From Armillaria gallica (taxonomy: Eukaryota > Basidiomycota > Agaricomycetes > Agaricales > Physalacriaceae), in the NCBI GenBank assembly GCA_037576215.1, contig JBANDB010000013.1:1674001-1738000 (forward strand): a stretch of 64,000 bases of DNA, read 5' to 3'. Shown in pieces: positions 47,026 to 55,431 of this stretch. The notes under the pieces are model-generated. The model was not told the origin of the DNA. It worked only from the letters and a program-made list of their open reading frames with translations, and ran no database searches. Numbering within the stretch: position 1 is the stretch's first letter; the number at the start of each line of letters is the position of its first letter. The translations under genes were made by a program, and so were the position numbers.

Positions 47026-48459
47026 TTATTGTTCAAGATCCAAACCCCTTTCGCGCCTTTTGTTCTCCTCGTACTTGGCCCGTTGTGCTACGATGAAGTC
47101 CTGTAAAGTTTGACTGTCCTCCCGATCAAGCGCACCCTTGTATCCAAGATTTTCGAACTCTCTTCGCCCTCTCTCTGCCAGTTTTGAGTACATATGGACT
47201 TTCTCCTGTGCATACGCTTCATAACCTGGCCGGCCGTGATTCATCGATGCCAACTGAGCCCATGTAACAGCATATCGCTCAAAACTCCGGATGCACCGCA
47301 GAAACTCGGTGATTTTTAACTCCCACTGCTCCAACCACCGATCTCTTTCTGCCTCTGCACGGAAGAATCCCACTCGCTCCCCTAAAGAACAAGACGTATG
47401 TATTTGAGGTGCATCAATGATTGGACACCTACCTTCAATTTCTAACGCCAAGACTTCCTTGTCTGTCATACCTGGACACCGCAAGGTATTCCAGATCCAT
47501 CCGTTTGGCTTATCGTTTGGCTTGGACGCCTCCGCCGAATCTTTTTCTCCTTTCGTTGTTTCGGTCGTTGGCTGCTTTTTCCGTGGACCTTTCATAATAA
47601 TATCAGTTTAGATGTGTATGCCAGAATAATGCGCCCGACCCTCTAATCCCTTCTTTCGTGTTATCTGAGTGCCTGCAAACTCGACATCTAAATTTTGAAC
47701 ATGGCCGTCTGCCGATGGTCCTGGTCGCGACAGTGTTTTGCCCTGGATGAGGTTCCCAAAGATCTTGCCATCCTCCCTGCGTGAATCACCAAGAGCACGC
47801 TTCAACGTCCTACCTTTCCGATATGTATCATTGAGATTCATTTCAGGATAAGGGAATGGCGGTTGATCTGGAGCGCGCAAGGCCGTCAAAGCCTTTCGAT
47901 GAGCATTGTAATCGGCAATACAAAGTTCCAGGGTACCGCGTGCATCATTGAGTTCACGCAATGACCGTGTCAGGCACTGTACACCCTTTTCATTGTGCTG
48001 CCTCATCTCGTCCATGTACGCAACTGATGATGCTCGGAGGCAAACCTCACCAATGGCATCATATGCCGCTCCTTCCCGCAGGTCGTATTCCAAGGCCATC
48101 AGGCCTATAAAACCAAGCTTCTTTCGGAGAGACGGCGGAGTTGAGGAGGGAAGGATTAGCTTGCACTTCTCTGGAAGTGGCTTCACGTCAGCGTAAGTTT
48201 TGTCATATACCTCCCCAATCACTGGATCGGTTGCTTCTCTGTACCACCTAAAAATCCTGAGCCCCAGAGTATCGCAGGCCGCAACTATGGACTTTCTCTC
48301 TGTTTCGCTTGGCTGCTTCTTCTCTTGTTGTATGCGATGCAATAGCTTGTGCCTGGATATTAATTGTAAGTGAGGTGGGATCATCCTGGGTTTCTCTTAC
48401 TGTTCAGTCTCAAGGACAATGCCCTCGACGGCTGGCCCAGCAGTCACACGAGATGTTGC
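47026..48459 (-). pseudogene. KDZ transposase, C-terminal part only
   Basis: Four exons on the minus strand (48459-48401, 48352-47640, 47588-47433, 47381-47026) join in one frame of 427 codons ending TAA. Introns are 48-51 nt. Hallmarks as I remember them from Kyakuja-Dileera-Zisupton proteins of mushrooms: PAVEGIVLETEQ, a long helical region (YDLREGAAYDAIGEV), then GERVGFFRAEAERDRWLEQW, EFLRCIRSFERYAVTW and PGYEAYAQEKVHMYSKLAE. The N-terminal catalytic half is absent: a plus-strand gene begins at 48529 instead. The remaining part could bind DNA or partners but cannot cut. The donor of the third intron (GTCGGG) is not ideal. Confidence 0.75.
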
Positions 48460-48528
48460 CTAGTACGTCAATATCACTGATCGTCCTTTCCACCTTGCTG
48501 ATATCCTTTAGTATCATCTCAGACGCAC

Positions 48529-49939
48529 ATGAATCCACGCGAATTCCCATATTTTCTCCCTTTTGACAAGGAAAAAACCCTGCCAACCCAATGGTCGACC
48601 TTTATCAGGACCCACTTTGAAGCTGTGTGGAGTGAGTCCAATGTCTGATCTGGTTATTGATTTGAATCTAACGTCTTCACAGACTACACCAATCCTACAG
48701 TATCTCTGTCATATCACGCGTTAACAATTACGCCTCAGAAATATTATGACACCGCAGAACATGTTCTTCCCGTGCCATTGAGAGACCCAGCCGTTCAACC
48801 ATACACTCTAAACGAGTGCCTTCTACTGTTGGAGTACCTCGAAAGGGAGTGTACAGCGGGTGCAGACAAGCCGTTTTGTTTTTATGAACTTTCGAAACAG
48901 CCGGCATTGTCCTCAGGCGATCAACCGGGCCCCATGCCATTGAAGGACTGCCATGCCCACGACGACACTTCTCAGACCGACCGTGCTTCTACCCCCACTG
49001 CAAACATGCCGAAGGACCTGACTGCGGCTAGTTCCAAGTCGAATGCTTTGACACTCACGCCTACCGACAGCACTAGTATTCCACCATCCCGTTTGAAAGA
49101 CACATCCCTCTCGCCTTCTAAGCTAAAGGACAGAACTCTGGTTACACCATCCAGCTCAAAAAGTGGCTCTCTCTCGCCTTCCAAGCTTGAGGGTGGAACA
49201 GTGATTCTACCCTCCCTGTTGAAAGATGCTGTTCTCTTGGCTCCAAAGTTGGATGACAGAATGACGGTTACACCTTCCCGTTCGAAAGGCAGCTCTCTCT
49301 CATCTTCCAAGCTCGAGGATGGAACATCAGTCCTCATCCTGACGCCACCAAAGATTCAGAAAGGGGACAGTGGAATTGAAATGGATGTGGATTCTCCTTC
49401 AAGTCCACTTACTGACGACGGCGACTTGGAATCGCAATTGAAAGGTTTTTTTGCTCAAGTGGATGAGACGGTGCAGGAAGACCTAGATGACCACAACGGT
49501 GTTAGTAGGGATGAGGAAGAGAATGACGAGACAGAGATGCCAACTGAGACTCAGAAGGGAGTGCCCTCAGGTCCCGGGCGCGGTATCAGGCGGAAGGGAA
49601 AGAAGGCCAAAAAGGCAACTACAAGTGGTACCAAGAAGGTGGGAGACATGCCCGCCAAGGCATCGGGAGGGACAAAACAGAAACGAGACCACACTGACAC
49701 TAAGACTCCACCCCAACCGGGAAGGTGAGTTATTCTCTGTGATCTACATGAACTGTTTTCACTGATGAGGCCATGCTTCCAGACATTGGAAGTGGCAATC
49801 GCCCAGGGCAATGCGACCGTTACTTGACCGATCTCCTGACACAACCTTGAAGAAGACGTGGAGCGAGTCGAAACGAGTGCGAGTTGAGGGACAAGGCAGT
49901 GACAAGGCTCCACCCAAAAAGAAGGCTCGTCGAAGCTAG
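48529..49939 (+). CDS. Nuclear-type Ser/Pro repeat protein, cargo of the KDZ-type element
   Basis: Three exons (48529-48631, 48683-49724, 49783-49939) give an intact 433-codon frame; introns of 51 and 58 nt have clean GT..AG ends. The N-terminus (MNPREFPYFLPFDKEKTLPT ... FIRTHFEAVW ... LLLLEYLEREC) looks globular. The middle holds four to five imperfect repeats of about 20 residues built on LSPSKLKD and VTPSRSK. An acidic stretch (DVDSPSSPLTDDGDLESQL) precedes two basic nuclear-localisation-like runs (RRKGKKAKKA and PPKKKARR at the end). No catalytic motif is recognised. Its position between TIRs, next to the transposase remnant, suggests a cargo or accessory gene. It is the only intact gene of the element. 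Confidence 0.65.
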
Positions 49940-50915
49940 GTGTATCATTTTTCTTACTTGGAAACAGTAGCAGCATTATTCCTGGATGTTACGATGTATC
50001 TGCTTTGTACCAGTGTATTCAATATTCACTAATATCCTTACCGTGGCTGAAGTATGCATTGACCGTAGCTTCTCTCAGCACCAATACAGAGTGAAGGAAA
50101 GAGACGGCGGTCGCTCTAACTTCCAGAAAAGGTAGCGACCATTTTACCTCAAAATATTCAATGTTTACCTCGTCTTCCGTCTTCCTTGAGCAGCCCTCGA
50201 CTACTTCATTCCACCACTCATACAAGTTACAGTACGTCCTTGATTTTCCTTTTACATCCAGTTTTGGCTAATTTCTTCCTCCTTAGCTGTGATTGCAATC
50301 CTTCTTGAGAGTGCAATCAACGTATTTCAATGGCCACGCCTCCTTTGCCAGGGTATTCGCCACAGTAAGTTTAGTTAGCCTTGATAATCCTCTTGCAAGA
50401 CATTATCAATATTCAGATTGTCAATCGTCTTCATTGCTGGTGATATTGCTCGAGATACTTTCATCAACTTCGTCCAAAATATCCATCCTTTGCCACTTCG
50501 TTTGATGGTTCACACCTTCGTGGCGATGTCTAATTTCCGCTCACAAATGCAGTTGGCATTTTATGCTGTTGATTCTCCTGGAATAACAGGAGTATTCAAT
50601 TTCAGACGACTTGGAAGGGAAGGTCATCGCCGCACTTTTACTCATGGATCTATAATTGGGCGACTGCTTCCTCCTACTCCCGGTGTAAATGATAACGCCT
50701 TGGTTGTTCGAGTCGAATTCAACAACTTCTTGCTTGTTGGACATATTTACATCGCATTTCTGTGGATAGGTTTCGCTTGCAGTATCAAAATCACTCTCTG
50801 CTGGCTTTAGTTTACCATCGTATTTGAACTGTACTGCATTGAACTTATACCGCATTGGCTTCTGACACCAAACATTATCATTTCTTGTGTTTTCTCATGT
50901 GCTGGTGCTGGCATG
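49940..50915 (+). other. Interval with a possible small gene inside the KDZ-type element
   Basis: Plus-strand pieces look partly coding: VIAILLESAINVFQWPRLLC (about 50285-50360) ending at a donor-like GTAAGT near 50366, and 50418-50810 (FINFVQNIHPLPLRLMVHTF, then NALVVRVEFNNFLLVGH). I could not join them without a stop. Antisense frames are also open (50855-50541). Some hydrophobic runs could be membrane segments. Function and reality are uncertain. Confidence 0.25.
50911..50915. repeat. Target site duplication of the chromovirus, left
   Basis: GCATG directly before the 5' LTR; an identical GCATG (59370-59374) follows the 3' LTR. A perfect 5-bp duplication shows a simple integration event. 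Confidence 0.9.
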
Positions 50916-51266
50916 TGTTACGATTTTTCCATTTTCCACCTTATCTTATCTTATCTTATCCGGCACCTCGGCATATCGGCACGATACCCCAAGACTTCGA
51001 TAGACTACCCCAAGACTTCCTTACGAAGCCGCAACCCATTAGTTATTATTAGATTCTACAGATCGTATATAAGTAGCACAGCTCGCAGCCACGTACCCTA
51101 GCTTTGAGCTAAGTTTATACACCCCGGACTTTTCTCCCATCGCTTGCCGAGAGTCTAACGGTTACCGTCTCGCTGTGACAGACGCCACGGTTCTATCGCC
51201 CTATCCAAAGTGAGAGGTAGCGCGCGGTAGACGCCTTGTCTGTTATTCCCGAGTCCGGACATAACA
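50916..51266 (+). repeat. 5' LTR of G2
   Basis: 351 bp, TGTTACG...CATAACA. It holds four TTATC-type microsatellite units near its start, a direct repeat of ACCCCAAGACTTC, a TATA box at 51066-51072 and the 13-nt self-primer sequence at 51100-51112. Confidence 0.95.
51066..51072 (+). promoter_or_regulatory. TATA box in the G2 5' LTR
   Basis: TATATAA lies 34 bp before AGCTTTGAGCTAA, which puts the expected RNA start at or just before that sequence. The same box is present in the 3' LTR. Confidence 0.7.
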
Positions 51267-51267
51267 G

Positions 51268-51280
51268 TTAGCTCAAAGCT
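51268..51280 (+). promoter_or_regulatory. Primer-binding site of G2, self-priming type
   Basis: TTAGCTCAAAGCT starts two bases after the LTR end. It is the exact reverse complement of AGCTTTGAGCTAA at 51100-51112, the predicted 5' end of the element RNA. In Tf1 of fission yeast the 5' end of the mRNA folds back on the primer site and is cut to serve as primer; the match here implies the same. No tRNA-type TGG start is present. Confidence 0.8.
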
Positions 51281-51322
51281 TCTTACAGAGGCCTCCCTTC
51301 GTATACCGAGGAAGCCCCTTTT

Positions 51323-51499
51323 ATGACCTTCACTGCCAACCAGAACCCCACAACGACAACCTCGACCTCCGATCAGCTCACCACGCTGCGGCTCGTACTC
51401 CTGAACCTACTCGCTTTCATCCTTCTAAAATTCCTCCTCTACCAACTTTCGCAGGCGCTCCGGGACCTCGACGAACGAACCAGACAGCGCGATCGATGA
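51323..51499 (+). CDS. Small membrane-protein ORF upstream of gag (G2)
   Basis: 58 codons from the first ATG after the primer site to TGA at 51497-51499. Residues 22-42 (LRLVLLNLLAFILLKFLLYQ) form a strong membrane segment, with a Thr/Ser-rich N-terminus and a charged tail. The stop overlaps the next start as ATGA. Chromoviruses normally begin with gag here. It may be a true ORF, a piece of a longer N-terminal Gag extension broken by a frame change, or chance in a leader. Confidence 0.4.
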   Translation: MTFTANQNPTTTTSTSDQLTTLRLVLLNLLAFILLKFLLYQLSQALRDLDERTRQRDR

Positions 51500-52827
51500 C
51501 CCCTGACCTCACCAATAGCCAGACCATCGCCCTTGGATCCGCCATCGCCGCGACCACCTTCCTTTGCCTGCTCACCGCCACCTTAGTCCTTATCTATAAC
51601 GAACAAATCAGAGCTTACCTACACCGAAGAGGAGTACTAATAGTCCCCCCTCCACCTCCGATTCCCCGACACTATGTCGACCTCCCCAGGCTGGACCCCG
51701 CCTACGTCAGGCCGGGACTCCGCACCGCCGAGGCTCGGGGCAGACGGGAGCGCCCCGCCACCGTCTACTTCGAGCCAAACCTGGAATTCTTCGAGAATAG
51801 GGAGACTACCACGATCGTCGCAACCCAGCCAGCCCCTACACCGAATCCCGTTCCGGAACCCTCGTGGGAGATACGGATTGAGGACCTCCCCGATCCCCCG
51901 CCCTATAGTAGAGGAACCATCCCTCGAAGAGATCGAACGTATCGAGCACATCTCCGAAACCCACCCGGAAGGCGCACCCTACGAATCCAGGAACCCCTTG
52001 GGAACCAACGCTGGCCCATCGAAAACGACTCCAGCGACTCCGACACCAGTATCCCCCTCATCATCCTGGACGAGCGGGGAGTACCACACACCCCCGATGT
52101 ACCACGCTCCGTTACCCCAGTACCCGTCGTCGCGGGTTGTGCACCACCTAGAAGCGATGACGACCCGCTCAATCCCTACGGCCCCGACTATGACTGGCCC
52201 GCATTATCCCCCGCCGACATTGAGATCCTGGGGCCGGCCCGGGCCGAGGCATGGGAACTTCGATGGCAGGACCTTGAACAGCGGGCGGGTTGGCATTGCC
52301 CCATCCGAGAGGACATGGACCATTACCTCGCCGCTAATAGAGGGGATCCGATTCCTCGACTGGGGCGAGACGCAACCATTCGCGCTCGAGCCCACGCAAA
52401 CCGAAACAGGGCCTACTATGGCCCCACCGCAGGGAGCCGAATCCATGGTATCCGACCCCAGAAACCCCCGAGAACAGAGGGCCTTGGAACGGGCCCTCTT
52501 CCCCCTGGCACGGTTACAGGGCGACCGACCCGACTTGGATGGGCAACGATCCCTACCCAGTCCGTACGAATCTCCCACCGAGGACCCCGGTCCCTCTTCC
52601 CGACTCCCCGCCGAAGGCGGAAATTAGAGACTGGAGGCGAAGAGGCGAGTACCATGGAAGGGGTACCAGCTGCCTCCTGGCCGGAGGGGAACCGGATCAA
52701 CAAGAAATGGACCTGGGGGGCGGGGGAGGACCCGCAAATGAAGAAACGATTGAAGAACGAATGGGGCGAATGGAGCAGCAATACGCACTGCTCCGAGACG
52801 AAAATACCCGCCTACAAGAGGACCTAG
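51496..52827 (+). CDS. Pro/Arg-rich ORF with N-terminal membrane segment (G2)
   Basis: 443 codons. Residues 10-36 (GSAIAATTFLCLLTATLVLI) are a likely membrane span, followed by Pro-rich and then mixed, Trp/Tyr-containing sequence (YGPDYDWPALSPADIEILGP, WELRWQDLEQRAGWHCPIRE). The first 310 codons look protein-like; towards the end the frame at 52440 onwards that leads into gag looks better (PWYPTPETPENRGPW). An alternative frame (51674-52627) is also open because of high GC. It could be an N-terminal Gag extension or a separate protein; no family is recognised. Confidence 0.4.
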   Translation: MTPDLTNSQTIALGSAIAATTFLCLLTATLVLIYNEQIRAYLHRRGVLIVPPPPPIPRHYVDLPRLDPAYVRPGLRTAEARGRRERPATVYFEPNLEFFENRETTTIVATQPAPTPNPVPEPSWEIRIEDLPDPPPYSRGTIPRRDRTYRAHLRNPPGRRTLRIQEPLGNQRWPIENDSSDSDTSIPLIILDERGVPHTPDVPRSVTPVPVVAGCAPPRSDDDPLNPYGPDYDWPALSPADIEILGPARAEAWELRWQDLEQRAGWHCPIREDMDHYLAANRGDPIPRLGRDATIRARAHANRNRAYYGPTAGSRIHGIRPQKPPRTEGLGTGPLPPGTVTGRPTRLGWATIPTQSVRISHRGPRSLFPTPRRRRKLETGGEEASTMEGVPAASWPEGNRINKKWTWGAGEDPQMKKRLKNEWGEWSSNTHCSETKIPAYKRT

Positions 52828-53960
52828 CAAACGCACGACAAGCACCGGCGGGAGGGCGAGGACGACCACCCTTGCCCGGTCCTAATCGAGATAGGTTCTC
52901 GGTTCCCTGACCACCCGACTATAGCCCACCCGAGCAAGGACCAGTTGGTGCGTGGGACGCCGCCAACCTTCCTCCCATGATGGGGGTAAAACCCGTCTTG
53001 CGAAAACTCCCCGCGCCCTTTGCCGGGGCCCACGACGACATCGAACGATTCCTCGGAGACTGCGTACAATACTTTGAGACCTTCCGATACCATTACCAAG
53101 GTCTTCCCTCTCTTATGGTGGGCTTTGCCACCTCTTTGCTTGAGGGCGACGCCGAAGCATGGTGGGTACACATCCGGGACGACTATTGGTATGTCCCGCC
53201 ATTCCCAATAGCCCCCGCTACCCCGGAGGAAATCGCCGACCACGACGCAGGACCCCGTTATCGTTACCCGTCGTGGGATGACTTCGCCCGCGACTTCCGC
53301 GAAGAATTTCGAGACCCCGCCGTCGAACTGGTCCATGAGAAGAAGATGGGGGAGATCAAGATGGGCGGCGATCCCGCCCACGTCTTCTTTCGGCGAATGG
53401 AGCGGGAGGCCAAACTGGCCAATCGCCTGACGGACCAAAGCGAGCGGGGGGTGTTGGTCAATGCGGTACGGAAAGGAATTCCCCCGTCCTACGGAAGCAT
53501 CATCGCCAGTATTGGCTTTGGGATCCCCCGCACCTATATCGAGTGGAAGCGACGAATTACGTTAATGTACGAAGAGAAGCAAAAGCAGCGGGTCTTCGAA
53601 CAAACCCAGGGACTCGAACGATACCCCGACAAGAAGGCAAAAGAACCACCTAAACCCTCGACCCACGCAAAGCCCCACCCGCCGTCAACCACGGCCAAAC
53701 CCTCGGAGGGGCGTGCTCGCGACGACGGAGGACGGTGGGTTCCTGTTACGGTCACCAACTTCGGGGGTCAAGGGCTGCCCATGGACATCGACGCCAAGAA
53801 GGCGCGGCAGCGCAACGAAGGAAGGTGCTTCCGATGCGACGAGAAGGGACACCTGAGTAAGGATTGTCCACACAAGGGGGAGAAACGAGAGGTGCGCGCG
53901 GTCGAAGTGGCACCGGAACCACTCCCACAAGAACCGACGAGCGAGAAGGTAAAAGAGTAG
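52539..53960 (+). pseudogene. gag: G2 gag (capsid and zinc knuckle), one stop
   Basis: In one frame: a coiled-coil segment (RMGRMEQQYALLRDENTRLQ), TGA at 52908-52910, then the capsid domain from about 52977 (MMGVKPVLRKLPAPFAGAHD, DIERFLGDCVQYFETF, EAWWVHIRDDYWYVPP, DEFRDPAVELVHEKKM-like motifs) and a CCHC knuckle CFRCDEKGHLSKDC (about 53827). It ends at TAG 53958. Motifs match Tf1/sushi-type Gag of mushrooms. The single TGA fits CGA-to-TGA change. Confidence 0.8.
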
Positions 53961-54457
53961 GTCGTCCGGGTTCCGATTCGCCCGTGACGACCCAATACTC
54001 CCCTGGTGCGCCCCTTTCTTCGATGGCCGAGCGATCTTGTACTACTGTTTTACATACAGACGCTTTATCTACCACGCATTCGGCTATACCCCGTCCCCCA
54101 TGTGAGGGGGTGGTATCTACTTACGCGACTTTTACAAAAATGGACAATATACGGCCTACGCGCCAACAATTCTATTCCACGCGCCCAGCTACAGAATCCG
54201 CAAACCGATACGAATCCCTTGCTAACGAAACTAACGAAACCACCCTAGATCCCGGGGCCGCCGTCCCCAGGTTACCTAAACCGGCTAAACGTCCGCCAAG
54301 TAACTCATCACGAGTGAACGGATCGAACGACAAGTCGCCCACCATAGCGACACCTGTCATAACGACGAGGCCCCGCCAACATCGTAACGCTCGCGATGAC
54401 CCTCGATCGGACGGGGCAGAGCCGGGATCACCTCCCTCCTCTGACGAAGCAACCTGA
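53864..54457 (+). pseudogene. G2 gag-pol linker in the next frame
   Basis: Open frame one base back from gag, overlapping its 3' end by 97 bp. It is Ser/Thr/Pro-rich and contains ESANRYESLANETNE, a motif like those joining Gag and protease in this clade. A programmed gag-pol frameshift could lie in the overlap, but a lost base would look the same. Confidence 0.5.
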
Positions 54458-54585
54458 ACCTCGAACGAAGTGAACCCCTGGGACGGAAACCAGGGGAGAG
54501 CTGGCAACGTCTCGCCGCCTCCTTTCTCGGGCTAGGCCGTGCAGGGCACTCGCCCCGGATTTTTACAGGAAACAACGAGGGACCG

Positions 54586-55431
54586 TTGAGCCCCGAGCGC
54601 TCGGACGAGTCAGGGGTAGCGGGTAACGCCGATTCAAGAGTTAAAATCGGGACCGGTGCTCAAGGACCACGCACCACCCCTGGGGTACATAACTCCCACC
54701 TCGTTCGCGATGGATCAAGACGCGACTCCTCGGAATACAGTCCGAAGGAACACCGCGCGGCCGATGAACAGGGGAATTCTGCTGGCGCCCAGGCAGTAAA
54801 AAGGGGGCATTCGGTAGAGCTGGAGGAAGTCCCCGACGAGGAGGACGACACCTCTTATCGGCAATGGATGGCAAAGGGAGGGACGGTTGGTCCTCCCGTT
54901 GCCCCCTTGCCCACCGCAGAGGAAGCCCCGATTCCCAACGGGAAGGATCGGGAATTGACGGGATGGATGAAACCATTCGAGGCAGACTGGACCCTACGTT
55001 ACGTCCGGAATACCCCAACTAATAACGGGGCCCGGCTCAGACTTTACACGTGGGCGCCTCGCGAACGAACCAAGGAACTCACCGACGAACTACTCATCCA
55101 GCTCCGAACCGAACCCTGGGACTTAGCCCGGGAACGCCTAATCGAGCTACGGGAACCGATCCGCTATATCCGGGGAGGAACTAGCGATTTAACAGTCCCG
55201 GTCCGACTAGAACCCTGTACAGGACGAAAAACCCTGACCACCCGAGCCCTAGTCGACAGCGGCTGCACTGGCAGCGCCATCAATCGGGCCTACGTCGAGG
55301 AGCACGGCCTAGACACGAGAAAGGTGCGAGTACCGATCCCCGTGTATAACGCGGATGGGTCCCGCAACGCGGACGGAGACGTAACCGAGTTCGTAGAACT
55401 GTGTCTCACCATCGGGAGTGGATTGACTTAG
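54586..55431 (+). pseudogene. G2 protease region
   Basis: The frame is open from 54445. The retropepsin motif is LVDSGCTGSAINRAYVEEHG (DSG intact, about 55252). The N-terminal 200 residues are a charged linker. The domain is cut by a frame change near 55420: the continuation, DLAVTNLGKRDIYLGHDWLK, lies in the following ORF. Confidence 0.75.

Noticed and set aside
46586..50915. TET/JBP dioxygenase cargo, reported for some KDZ elements
   Set aside because: No HxD...H dioxygenase signature could be found in any frame of this element.
51674..52627. 317-codon ORF overlapping the 443-codon ORF of G2 in another frame
   Set aside because: High GC gives long chance frames; the other frame has an N-terminal membrane segment and more natural composition in its first 310 codons. 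Not excluded.
51323..52827. Envelope-like gene
   Set aside because: It lies before gag, has no signal peptide plus C-terminal anchor arrangement and no cleavage motif; the position argues for a Gag-related extension.
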